Assembly: GCA_910588825.1 (NCBI GenBank)
Contig: CAJURF010000045.1
Span: forward strand, 1-28,893
Direction: 5' to 3'
DNA from: an uncultured Lachnospiraceae bacterium
Lineage (GTDB): Bacteria; Bacillota; Clostridia; Lachnospirales; Lachnospiraceae
Length of the DNA stretch: 28,893 nucleotides
The notes under the pieces: generated by a model
The model's input: the letters and a program-made list of their open reading frames with translations, nothing else
What the model was told of the DNA's origin: nothing
The model's database searches: none
Shown: piece after piece, positions 16,808-24,625 of the stretch
How positions within the stretch are numbered: position 1 is the first letter of the stretch
Layout: each line of letters starts with the position of its first letter
Program-made: the position numbers and the translations under genes

Positions 16808-16816
16808 GCCTGTCAA
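16788..16816 (-). promoter_or_regulatory. Sigma-A consensus promoter for modABC
   Basis: On the minus strand TTGACA (16816-16811) and TATAAT (16793-16788) are separated by exactly 17 bp, a full-consensus promoter. Such strength fits a gene held down by a repressor when molybdate is plentiful. Confidence 0.85.
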
Positions 16817-16915
16817 CTGATTTCCACTGTTCAAATGTCATGGAATCTGATACAATAAATAGTGAATTCTGAAAACAGACCGAGAACACTCAGACCATAA
16901 AAGGAGGAGTAAAAA

Positions 16916-17353
16916 ATGGCACAGATCAAATGCGTCTGTATCAGCACTCAGAGGAAAACCAGTGCCAAAAATATCCATCAATGCCAGGCTGCCTCAGACG
17001 GACTTGCAGGCGACATCCATCAGGGATGGGGAGAACGCCAGGTGAGTATGCTTCCCATGGATTGTGTGCAGGATTATTTTTCCACCCAGGGAAACCCCAT
17101 AGAATATGGACATTTTGGAGAAAATCTGGTGATAGACGGCCTGGACTGGGAAACCCTTTCAGAAGGCCAGCTGCTGAGCGCGGGGACCGTAGAACTTCAG
17201 ATTATACGAATTGGCGCGGGAGGTCCCAAGTCAGATGCCTACCATGGAAAAAAAGTATGCGCTCCCATGGAAGGCTTCTTTGTATTCTGTAAAATCCTGC
17301 AGGGAGGAACCCTTCAGGAAGGAATGGAAATTGTGAAGGAGGACAGGAAATGA
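16916..17353 (+). CDS. MOSC domain protein
   Basis: The 145-residue protein is a stand-alone MOSC domain, the sulfur-carrier domain found at the C-terminus of Moco sulfurases. Visible family features are the DGLAGDIHQGWGERQVSML block and the GHFGENLVIDGLD block, followed by IGAGGPKSDAYHGK, where a Cys is more common than the Ala/Gly seen here. Small MOSC proteins often sit in molybdenum cofactor operons and may bind pterin or sulfur; the exact reaction is unknown. AGGAGG lies 8 bases before the ATG. Its TGA overlaps the ATG of the next gene (ATGA), so the two are translationally coupled. Confidence 0.85.
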   Translation: MAQIKCVCISTQRKTSAKNIHQCQAASDGLAGDIHQGWGERQVSMLPMDCVQDYFSTQGNPIEYGHFGENLVIDGLDWETLSEGQLLSAGTVELQIIRIGAGGPKSDAYHGKKVCAPMEGFFVFCKILQGGTLQEGMEIVKEDRK

Positions 17354-18375
17354 AATGTATTAACACAACTGATGCCGTGGGACATGTATTGTGCCATGAC
17401 ATCACACGAATCGTAAAAGACGTAGTGAAAGACGCGGCATTCCGGAAAGGCCATATTGTCACAGAGGAAGACATTCCGATTCTTCTTTCCCTGGGAAAAG
17501 ACCATCTCTATGTATGGGAAAAAGACGAAAATACCCTCCATGAAGATGAGGCCGCTCAAATTCTCTATGAAGTCTGTAAAAACGACAACATGCACCCCAC
17601 CCCGGTAAAAGAAGGCAAAATCGAGCTGGTGGCCGACTGCGACGGATTATTTCAGGTAGACATAGAAAGACTGAATGCCGTAAATGAACTGGATGATATT
17701 ATGATTGCCACCCGCCACACCAACACAGCAGTAAAAAAAGGAGACCGTCTTCTGGGCACCCGCATTATCCCTCTTGTTATTCCCAGAGAAAAGATGGAAC
17801 GGGTAAAAGAAACTGCAGGCAGCACTCCTCTGGTGTCCCTGACCCCATTTCAAACTATGAAAGCAGGCATTGTGACTACAGGAAACGAAGTTTACCACGG
17901 GAGAATCAAAGATACCTTCACACCTGTTATCATTGACAAACTGGCCTCTTATGGCATAGGAATCAGCGGCCAGCTCATCTGCGACGACGACCAGGAAAAA
18001 ATCACAAACGCCATATTAAAGCTGAAAAAAGACGGAGCAGATATGATTCTATGTACCGGAGGCATGAGTGTGGACCCAGATGACCAAACCCCCGGCGCCA
18101 TCAAAGCATCCGGTGTGCGCATTGTCACCTACGGCGCTCCCGTACTTCCAGGGGCCATGCTTCTGCTGGCCTATTTTGAGGACGGCACTCCGGTGCTGGG
18201 ACTTCCCGGCTGTGTCATGTACGCAAAAGCAACTGCCTTTGACCTGGTGCTGCCCAGAATAGCCGCAGGCGTAGAGCTGACGAAAAAAGATTTCGCCCAC
18301 ATGGGTAACGGAGGTTTCTGTCTGGGATGCAGCACCTGCCATTATCCGTCCTGCGGGTTCGGCAAAGGAGTATAG
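17350..18375 (+). CDS. MoeA-like molybdopterin-binding protein with Cys-rich tail
   Basis: The 341-residue protein carries a MoeA/MogA-type molybdopterin-binding domain in its second half: GIVTTGNEVYHG, then CTGGMSVDPDDQTPGA and VLGLPGC. The N-terminal half differs from MoeA domains I/II. It belongs to a clostridial group of molybdopterin-binding proteins found beside selenium- or molybdenum-enzyme genes. The last residues form a compact Cys cluster (Cys324, 327, 330, 335 in CLGCSTCHYPSCGFGKG) that could hold metal or an iron-sulfur cluster; this is inferred. It may take the MogA role of adenylating the pterin before MoeA acts, since no mogA or moaB is seen here. It overlaps the MOSC gene by 4 bases and precedes moeA by 10. 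Confidence 0.85.
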   Translation: MKCINTTDAVGHVLCHDITRIVKDVVKDAAFRKGHIVTEEDIPILLSLGKDHLYVWEKDENTLHEDEAAQILYEVCKNDNMHPTPVKEGKIELVADCDGLFQVDIERLNAVNELDDIMIATRHTNTAVKKGDRLLGTRIIPLVIPREKMERVKETAGSTPLVSLTPFQTMKAGIVTTGNEVYHGRIKDTFTPVIIDKLASYGIGISGQLICDDDQEKITNAILKLKKDGADMILCTGGMSVDPDDQTPGAIKASGVRIVTYGAPVLPGAMLLLAYFEDGTPVLGLPGCVMYAKATAFDLVLPRIAAGVELTKKDFAHMGNGGFCLGCSTCHYPSCGFGKGV

Positions 18376-18385
18376 GAGGTGGAAC

Positions 18386-19591
18386 ATGGAAAGCATTACA
18401 TTAGAACAGGCTGTGGCGCTGCTGGAACAAAATACAGCTGTCATCACTGATATAGATAACATTCCCCTTCTACAGGTATCTGGACGCATCCTGGCCCAAG
18501 ATATGAAAGCCTCTTTCGATAATCCTTCCTTTGACCGCTCGCCGGTTGACGGTTACGCGTGCAGAGCCGCTGATGTGGAGCATGCCTCCAAGGACGCTCC
18601 TGCCCGGCTGAAAGTTGTCCGTGAAATCGACGCAGGCCAGTATTCCACCGAAGAAATCAAAAAAGGACAGGCTGTGCGCATCATGACAGGCGCCGCTGTT
18701 CCGCCCGGGTGTGACTGCTGTATCCGTCAGGAAGACACGGATTACGGGGAGGACCAGGTATGTATTTACCGTCCGGAAAAACCTTGGGGAAACTATTGTT
18801 TCAAAGGTGAAGATTTCAAAAAAGGAGAAATTCTTCTGAAAAAAGGAACCCGTCTCACCTTTGTGGAATCCGGAATCCTGGCCGGCATGGGCTGTACCCA
18901 GGCCCCTGTTTACCGTCGTCCCCGGGCTGCTGTTTTCACCACGGGAGATGAAGTGGTGCTCCCTGGACAGCCGCTGCCGCCGGGAAAAATTTACAACAGC
19001 AACCAGGCTCTGCTGACCGCCCGGCTTCTGGATTTCGGCGTGGAACTTATCTGTGTAAAATCCATACCGGACAATCCCCCTTCCATGGCAGAAGCCTTAA
19101 AAGAAGCGGCCCCAGAGGCCGACCTTATCATCACCACCGGGGCAGTCTCTGTGGGCAAAAAGGACATTATGCACGAGGCCCTTGCCCAGATTCAGGCAGA
19201 GCGGATATTCTGGCGGGTGCTGGCAAAACCGGGCATGCCCACACTGTTCTCTGTCTATCAGGGCGTCCCTATCCTCAGTTTGTCCGGCAATCCTTTCGGA
19301 GTGGCTGTGATGGCCGAGCTTATGGCCCGCCCCATGCTCCGGAAAATGAAACAGGACGATTCGCTGAAGCTGATACGGGTCAAAGGCACCCTGGCCGATG
19401 CTTTCGGCAAGCCCAGCAAAGGCCGCCGGTTTATCCGGGCATTCTGGGAACAGGGAACGTTCCATCTTCCCAGCGGCCTCCAGTCCAACGGTGTGCTGGC
19501 CTCCATGGCCGGATGTAACTGCTTGATTGATGTACCTGCCAAAACCCCTGCTCTTAACGAAGGGGATTCGGTGGAAGCTGTTTTATTATGA
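18386..19591 (+). CDS. moeA: Molybdopterin molybdenumtransferase (MoeA)
   Basis: MoeA inserts molybdate into adenylated molybdopterin. The protein is 401 residues, the usual size. It shows the MoeA N-terminal signature FDRSPVDGYACRAAD (about 50-64), MTGAAVPPGCD, the MPT-binding domain with FTTGDEVVLPGQPLPPG and TTGAVSVGKKD, then LSGNPFGVAVMAELMARPML and the C-terminal domain IV. The ATG follows AGGAGGTGG closely. The stop overlaps the mobB start (ATGA at 19588-19591). Two MoeA-related proteins in tandem suggest division of labour between pterin adenylation and metal insertion. Confidence 0.96.
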   Translation: MESITLEQAVALLEQNTAVITDIDNIPLLQVSGRILAQDMKASFDNPSFDRSPVDGYACRAADVEHASKDAPARLKVVREIDAGQYSTEEIKKGQAVRIMTGAAVPPGCDCCIRQEDTDYGEDQVCIYRPEKPWGNYCFKGEDFKKGEILLKKGTRLTFVESGILAGMGCTQAPVYRRPRAAVFTTGDEVVLPGQPLPPGKIYNSNQALLTARLLDFGVELICVKSIPDNPPSMAEALKEAAPEADLIITTGAVSVGKKDIMHEALAQIQAERIFWRVLAKPGMPTLFSVYQGVPILSLSGNPFGVAVMAELMARPMLRKMKQDDSLKLIRVKGTLADAFGKPSKGRRFIRAFWEQGTFHLPSGLQSNGVLASMAGCNCLIDVPAKTPALNEGDSVEAVLL

Positions 19592-20142
19592 AAAAGCCAC
19601 TGATTTTCGCCATCAGCGGAGTTAAAAATTCCGGTAAGACAACATTGATTACCCAGCTTCTCCCCCTTTTATCCGCACAGGGGCTTGCTGCAGCAACCAT
19701 CAAACACGATGGGCATGACTTCGACGCAGATATACCGGGAACAGATACTTACCGGCACTTTCATGCAGGTGCTTACGGCACGGCTATTTTTTCAGACTCT
19801 AAATTTATGGTGGTAAAGCGGCAGCCGCACATGACAGAAGAACAGCTGATCACATGGTTTCCGGAGGCAGATCTGATTCTTCTGGAAGGCTTCAAGACCT
19901 GCCCTTATCCCAAAATTGAACTGGTCCGCAGGGGAAACTCCGTCAAAAGCGTATGCGGCGGATACCATCTGGCCGCCATTGCCACGAACCTTACCCCAAA
20001 AGAACTGGAGCGGGACAACCCGGAAATTCCCCTGCTGGATTTGAATCATCCCAGGGAAATTGCATCCTTTATCCTTGAAATGTACTCGATGAGTCAGGAG
20101 AAACTAAATGAAAACAGGCGCTTTAATCCTCGCCTCTTTTAA
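19588..20142 (+). CDS. mobB: Molybdopterin-guanine dinucleotide biosynthesis GTPase (MobB)
   Basis: The protein has 184 residues. MobB is a P-loop GTP-binding protein that helps MobA attach GMP to molybdopterin, forming the guanine dinucleotide cofactor needed by formate dehydrogenase. The P-loop is GVKNSGKTTL (about residues 10-19); KHDGHDFDADIPGTDTYRH (about 38-56) and LLEGFK (about 96-101) are typical of MobB. It is coupled to moeA by ATGA overlap. Its last 35 bases overlap the next gene in another frame, a compact arrangement that is not a fusion. Confidence 0.95.
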   Translation: MKKPLIFAISGVKNSGKTTLITQLLPLLSAQGLAAATIKHDGHDFDADIPGTDTYRHFHAGAYGTAIFSDSKFMVVKRQPHMTEEQLITWFPEADLILLEGFKTCPYPKIELVRRGNSVKSVCGGYHLAAIATNLTPKELERDNPEIPLLDLNHPREIASFILEMYSMSQEKLNENRRFNPRLF

Positions 20143-21007
20143 TCACGAGGAAAAAAATAAAAGCAGTGAGGAATTTTCTTTATTCCTCCCCATGTATCCC
20201 CTGGACGGCGCAACAGTAATCAAACGGGAGATTGCAGCCCTCCGAAAGGCGGCTCTCTCTCCCATTGTGGTACTGGCCGGCTACCAAAAAGATATCCTGC
20301 AGAATCATCTCAGCCATAATCATGTACTTTTTGCAGATGACACACTATATCCGGATAAGAGCCTGGAAAAAGCCCTGGAGACCGGACTGGAAATCTGCAG
20401 GGAGCATATGGACCGGGTAGCGGCAGTTCCGGTAGAATATCCCGCGTTCTCCCTCCAGACCCTTCAGCTGCTCCTGGAATGCAGACAGAGTGCCGTCCCC
20501 GTTTACAACGGGCAGACGGGCTGGCCCAGATTATTTGATCTTCGAAAAGACCCTTTAGCAGAACCAGAAAAACTTTCGGTGGAAGATCCGGGAATCCTTA
20601 TCTCTCTGCTGGAACAGGACGGAATCCAACAGGCACGCCGTCATCTGAAAATCCAGCGCAGTATTAACGAACTGCGCTGTAAGACCAAAGTGGTCATCAC
20701 CCGGGAAGAAGATTTCTTCGGTCCAGGCGTCTGGCGTCTGCTCAACTATATCGACGAAACCGGGTCCATCCAGGCTGCATCAGCGAAAATGGAAATGTCT
20801 TATTCCAAAAGCTGGAAAATGGTGAATAAAGTTGAAAAAGAAATGGGCTTTCCTTTCCTGAACCGCTGCAACGGAGGAAAATCAGGGGGAAGCTCCACCC
20901 TCACAGAAGAAGGACGGCAGTTTATGGAACGGTATCATGCCATGATGAAAGACATGGAACGAATCAGCCAGAATTTTTTTGATACGTATTTTAGTGAATT
21001 TCAGTAA
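20108..21007 (+). CDS. MobA-like nucleotidyltransferase domain fused to ModE-type DNA-binding domain
   Basis: The 299-residue protein has two parts. Residues 1 to about 185 resemble MobA/MocA-type nucleotidyltransferases: LILAS... at the start, LPMYPLDGATVIKREIAAL, VVLAGYQKDILQNHL and VPVEYPAFSLQTL. However, the catalytic LAGGxSxRMGxDK loop is replaced by LASFNHEEKNKSSE, and the metal-binding GDMP-type Asp is replaced by VEYP. Residues about 190-299 match the ModE N-terminal winged helix: GSIQAASAKMEMSYSKSWKMVN, then GFPFLNRCNGGKSGGSSTLTEEGRQF. It could be a repressor whose sensor was a MobA enzyme, or a bifunctional protein. It ends the Moco operon. The modA promoter palindrome is a candidate target. 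Confidence 0.85.
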   Translation: MKTGALILASFNHEEKNKSSEEFSLFLPMYPLDGATVIKREIAALRKAALSPIVVLAGYQKDILQNHLSHNHVLFADDTLYPDKSLEKALETGLEICREHMDRVAAVPVEYPAFSLQTLQLLLECRQSAVPVYNGQTGWPRLFDLRKDPLAEPEKLSVEDPGILISLLEQDGIQQARRHLKIQRSINELRCKTKVVITREEDFFGPGVWRLLNYIDETGSIQAASAKMEMSYSKSWKMVNKVEKEMGFPFLNRCNGGKSGGSSTLTEEGRQFMERYHAMMKDMERISQNFFDTYFSEFQ

Positions 21008-21014
21008 ACTTTTA

Positions 21015-21060
21015 AAAAGTCTGCCCCCTTTGTGTCAGGATAAGGGATTGGCAGACTTTT
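21015..21060 (+). terminator. Hairpin after the Moco operon
   Basis: AAAAGTCTGCC (21015-21025) pairs with GGCAGACTTTT (21050-21060), extended inward by CCCTT/AAGGG (21026-21030 with 21042-21046). It starts 8 bases after the stop codon. The T-run after the stem is short (TTTT within the arm), so termination may be partial, allowing some read-through to the transporter genes. Confidence 0.65.
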
Positions 21061-21073
21061 ACAAAATAACTTC

Positions 21074-21102
21074 TTTACAAAAATACACAAAGGCTGTATA
21101 AT
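21074..21102 (+). promoter_or_regulatory. Sigma-A-type promoter for the Pst-like operon
   Basis: TTTACA (21074-21079) and TATAAT (21097-21102) are 17 bp apart. The start codon of the binding-protein gene is 40 bases downstream, behind AGGAGG. No Pho-box-like direct repeats are obvious. Confidence 0.7.
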
Positions 21103-21141
21103 TTTTCTGTAAATTATAATTATTTTAGGAGGATTAAAGAA

Positions 21142-22116
21142 ATGAAAAGGAAAATTTTGTCTACAGCATTAATATTTACAATGATTTTATCTGCAATTTT
21201 AATGCTTACAGCCTGCGGCGGTTCTTCGGACGACAGCGCCGGCAGTACACCTGCCCCATCGGAAACACAGGCTGAGACGAAAGCACCGGAAGCATCCGAA
21301 TCCGAGACGTCTTCGGACGACAATCAGATTCTATTTAACGGCTCTACCTCTCTGTCCCCGGTGATCACAGCCATCGCCACAGAATTCAACGAGACATACG
21401 GAACCTGGAACGCCTATGACTCCAGCCTTCCCGAAAAAGACATTGCCATCTACGTTTCAGCAGGAGGTTCCGGACAGGGGACTAAGGCTGTCATCGACGG
21501 GACCACCGATTTCGGTATGGTTGCCAGAAGTGTGAAGGATGAAGAAAAAGAAGCCATCCAGGACGAGCAGGAATATCAAGTGGGCATCGACGCTCTCACG
21601 CTGGCTGTCAACCCGGAAAACCCTGTGACAGGTGTTCTGGATGACCTGAGTACAGAGCAGATTGTGGCACTGTTCTCCGGCGAATATGCCACATGGAAAG
21701 ATTTAGACAGCTCCCTTCCGGAAGAAGAAGTGGTGGTAATCACCCGGGATATCAACGGCGGCGCCCACGAAGTGTTCCAGAAAAACATCATGGGCGATAC
21801 GGAAGTAAAGGCTGAGGCAATCCAGGCATCTTCCATGGGTGAACTGGTACAGAATATTATTGACAATCAATGGGCAGTGGGATATGCTTCTTACGGCGTG
21901 GCAAACCAGAATGAAGGCAAAGTAATCCCACTGAAAGTAAACGGTGTAGCGCCTGTGGAAGAAAATATTCTGGACGGCTCATACATTATCCAGAGACCGC
22001 TGCTGTTAGTAGGTTCCGGAGACCTCACTCCCCAGCAGCAGGCATTCATCGACGTGATTCTCAGCAAAGAAGGACAGGCTACCGTAGAAGAAATGGGATT
22101 TATTCCCGTGAAATAA
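21142..22116 (+). CDS. pstS: PstS-family oxyanion-binding lipoprotein
   Basis: The 324-residue protein is a lipoprotein: a hydrophobic signal ends in LTAC (Cys25), followed by a Ser/Thr/Glu-rich linker and a PBP-like domain. FNGSTSLSPVITA and SAGGSGQGTKAVIDGTTDFGMVAR match PstS. In known PstS proteins a third anion contact is an Arg-x-Asp-x-Ser-Gly-Thr type loop. Here the matching stretch is TRDINGGAHEVF (Arg202 to Phe212), with Gly-Ala-His in place of Ser-Gly-Thr. Phosphate may still be the ligand, but another oxyanion such as molybdate, tungstate or selenate/selenite is possible, given the neighbours. It leads a four-gene ABC transporter operon. Confidence 0.8.
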   Translation: MKRKILSTALIFTMILSAILMLTACGGSSDDSAGSTPAPSETQAETKAPEASESETSSDDNQILFNGSTSLSPVITAIATEFNETYGTWNAYDSSLPEKDIAIYVSAGGSGQGTKAVIDGTTDFGMVARSVKDEEKEAIQDEQEYQVGIDALTLAVNPENPVTGVLDDLSTEQIVALFSGEYATWKDLDSSLPEEEVVVITRDINGGAHEVFQKNIMGDTEVKAEAIQASSMGELVQNIIDNQWAVGYASYGVANQNEGKVIPLKVNGVAPVEENILDGSYIIQRPLLLVGSGDLTPQQQAFIDVILSKEGQATVEEMGFIPVK

Positions 22117-22147
22117 TGTTTGATTGATTTCCTTGCCGGAGGCAGCC

Positions 22148-23023
22148 ATGCGAAGAAAATTTTGTAATCTTATGGGGAAAAGCATCATACTTTTTACCGC
22201 ATTTGGAGTGGTATTTCTCATGTTTCTCATGCTTTTTCACATCCTCAGTGAAAGTCTTCTGGCTTTTACAGAAATCGGAATCCATATGTTCCTCCCAGAT
22301 GCCCAGTGGCGGCCTGTCAGCGAAAACCCTCAGTACGGACTGATGCCTGTCATTGCAGGCACGCTGTATGTGTCCGGGCTTGCCGTATCCGCAGCCATGG
22401 TTTTCGGCATCGGATGTGCCGTTTTTCTCAGTTTCTATGTTCCCAAACAGATTGCAAAAGTACTGCTTTCTTTCATCGAACTGGCTGCGGGAATTCCTTC
22501 TGTCATTTTCGGCTTTATAGGACTGACAGTACTTGTGAAATGGTTTGCCGGACATTTTGGCATGGCGGCCGGGCAGAGTGTTCTGGCCGCCTCCATTGTC
22601 TTGGGCATCATGCTGCTGCCTTTTGTGGTATCAACCTGCCAGGAATCCATTCAAAATGCCAGAAATACATATGAACTGGTGGCTCTGGCGCTGGGATTTT
22701 CCAGGGAAATGCTCATTGTTCGGATTATTCTTCCCGCCATCTCAAAGGGAATCGTGGCCTCTGCCATGATGGCCTTTGGACGGGGACTAGGAGAAACCAT
22801 GGCAGTCATGATGGTAATCGGAAACTCTCCCATTTACCCAAAACTTCTGGGACGGGCTCAGACACTCCCGGCTCTGACTGCTCTGGAAATGGGAAGTATC
22901 GAATATGGCAGCAGGCATCTCAGCGTCCTGTACGCGGCCAACGTGATTCTGCTTGTGATTTTGCTGCTCACTATGGTCTGTGGACATCTGCTTCATAGGA
23001 GGGCCCTGCAAAATGAAACGTAA
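22148..23023 (+). CDS. pstC: Pst-family ABC transporter permease (PstC-like)
   Basis: The ATG at 22148, 5 bases after a GGAGG site, gives a 291-residue membrane protein with about six hydrophobic segments, the first at roughly residues 10-33. The permease signature lies in VALALGFSREMLIVRIILPAISKGI, with GRGLGETMAVMMVIGNSP after it, as in PstC. A start further upstream (TTG at 22124) lacks a ribosome site. It pairs with the next gene as a heterodimeric channel; the two overlap by 11 bases. Confidence 0.88.
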   Translation: MRRKFCNLMGKSIILFTAFGVVFLMFLMLFHILSESLLAFTEIGIHMFLPDAQWRPVSENPQYGLMPVIAGTLYVSGLAVSAAMVFGIGCAVFLSFYVPKQIAKVLLSFIELAAGIPSVIFGFIGLTVLVKWFAGHFGMAAGQSVLAASIVLGIMLLPFVVSTCQESIQNARNTYELVALALGFSREMLIVRIILPAISKGIVASAMMAFGRGLGETMAVMMVIGNSPIYPKLLGRAQTLPALTALEMGSIEYGSRHLSVLYAANVILLVILLLTMVCGHLLHRRALQNET

Positions 23024-23864
23024 GCTCAAACATATGCTGGCTGGCCTTGTCTTCTGCCTGCTGGGAATCTTCACAGCAGGAGTTACTCTGTTCCTTTTTC
23101 TCTATGTATTTTATAAAGGAAGGGACGTGATCAGCCTTTCCTTCCTCTTAGATGAGCCTGCCGGGGTTCCGGTGGGAACAGACGGAGGCATTTTCCCGGC
23201 GCTGGCGGGCTCTGTCTATCTGGGCGGGCTCTCAGCGCTGATGGGGGGATTGATGGGAATCGGCTCTGCTGTCTATCTGTCTTTTTATTCACCGAACGGC
23301 AGATTCCGCAGCATGGTGCGGGTATCCATCCAGGGGCTTTCCGGGATTCCCTCCATATTATACGGTTTGGTTGCTTATACGTTTCTCATCTATCAGCTGG
23401 GAATGCCCAGAAGCCTGCTGTGTGCCTCTGTGGCAGTGGCAGCTATGATCGTCCCATTTACAGCCATCCGCGCCAAAAAGATATTGGATGAAAAAGGAAG
23501 GGAATATATGAGCAATTCCATCAGTCTGGGACTTTCCAGAGAGTACGCTCTGGGCAGGCTGATTCTGCCTGTATGTTTAGCAGAATTAATAGAAACCACA
23601 GCATTGGGAATGGCTTACGGCATGGGCGCTGTGGCTCCGATTCTCTATACCGGAGCAGTGATGCAGTCTAAGATTCCTGAGAAACTGACAGATCCATTTA
23701 TGTCACTGCCCTACCACCTGTATATGCTGGTGAACAATGGATTTTCTCTGGAATATGCTTACGGAACAGCCTTTGTCCTCATGGCATTTTTACTCTGCAT
23801 CCATCTGATATGTAAAGTAATCTCCTATTTCATGGACAAAAAGAACTGTAACCGGTATTCTTAG
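23013..23864 (+). CDS. pstA: Pst-family ABC transporter permease (PstA-like)
   Basis: The ATG at 23013 lies 10 bases after AGGAGG, which is inside the end of the preceding permease gene. The 283-residue protein has six predicted membrane spans. The coupling-loop region SISLGLSREYALGRLILPVCLAELIETTALGMAYGMGAVAPIL resembles PstA. It forms the second half of the transport channel. A frame starting at 22980 is rejected because it has no ribosome site. The ATPase gene starts 8 to 17 bases after its stop. Confidence 0.88.
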   Translation: MKRKLKHMLAGLVFCLLGIFTAGVTLFLFLYVFYKGRDVISLSFLLDEPAGVPVGTDGGIFPALAGSVYLGGLSALMGGLMGIGSAVYLSFYSPNGRFRSMVRVSIQGLSGIPSILYGLVAYTFLIYQLGMPRSLLCASVAVAAMIVPFTAIRAKKILDEKGREYMSNSISLGLSREYALGRLILPVCLAELIETTALGMAYGMGAVAPILYTGAVMQSKIPEKLTDPFMSLPYHLYMLVNNGFSLEYAYGTAFVLMAFLLCIHLICKVISYFMDKKNCNRYS

Positions 23865-23881
23865 AAGAAAGTGTGAAGACA

Positions 23882-24613
23882 ATGATTGATATCCAAGGTT
23901 TGAAAGCCGGGTTTGGAAAAAAGGAAATTCTCCACAACATCCAGCTGCACATACCGGCAGACCAGATTACGGCCATTGTGGGACAGTCTGGCTGTGGGAA
24001 AACCACCTTTTTGAAAACTCTCAACCGGATTTTAGAAGACGAAGGCGGCTATATCCAGGGTCAGATTCTGATTAAGGACAAAAATATTATGGGAATGCCG
24101 AAAGAACAGTTATGCAAGATGGTGGGGCTGGTATTTCAGCAGCCCATTGCCTTTCCCTTCAGTGTCAGGCGTAATTTGTCTTACGTGCTGAAATATCATA
24201 ACCGGCTTACCAAAGAACAGCTGGAGACACGCATTGTGGAAACCCTGAAAAAAGCCCGGCTGTACGATGAAGTGAAGGAGCATATGAATCAGTCCGCACT
24301 CAAATTGTCCGGGGGGCAGAAACAGCGGCTGGCCATTGCCAGAAGCCTGTGCGCAGAGCCCGAGGTTCTGCTGCTGGACGAGCCCTGCTCTGCACTTGAC
24401 ATGAAAAACACCATTGCCATCGAGGAGCTGCTGCTGGAACTGAAAAAGCAGTATACTATCATGGTGGTCACCCATAATCTGGCACAGGCCCAGCGGATTG
24501 CCGATTCTGTCATATTTATGGATCAGGGAAAAGTGCTGGAGATGACACCGAAAGAAATATTTTTCAGAGAACCCAAGACACAGCTGGCGAAAGAACAAAT
24601 CGCGTATATGTAG
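23882..24613 (+). CDS. pstB: Pst-family ABC transporter ATP-binding protein (PstB-like)
   Basis: The 243-residue ABC ATPase shows Walker A GQSGCGKT, Q-loop VFQQPIAFPFSVRRN, signature LSGGQKQRL, Walker B VLLLDEPCSALD and switch His in VVTHNLAQAQR. It resembles PstB but is also close to other small oxyanion importers. The ATG at 23882 fits the usual N-terminus; a GTG at 23873 would add three residues, and neither has a clear ribosome site. No phoU follows, unlike many pst operons. It powers the two permeases just upstream. Confidence 0.88.
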   Translation: MIDIQGLKAGFGKKEILHNIQLHIPADQITAIVGQSGCGKTTFLKTLNRILEDEGGYIQGQILIKDKNIMGMPKEQLCKMVGLVFQQPIAFPFSVRRNLSYVLKYHNRLTKEQLETRIVETLKKARLYDEVKEHMNQSALKLSGGQKQRLAIARSLCAEPEVLLLDEPCSALDMKNTIAIEELLLELKKQYTIMVVTHNLAQAQRIADSVIFMDQGKVLEMTPKEIFFREPKTQLAKEQIAYM

Positions 24614-24625
24614 AGGAGATACCTG

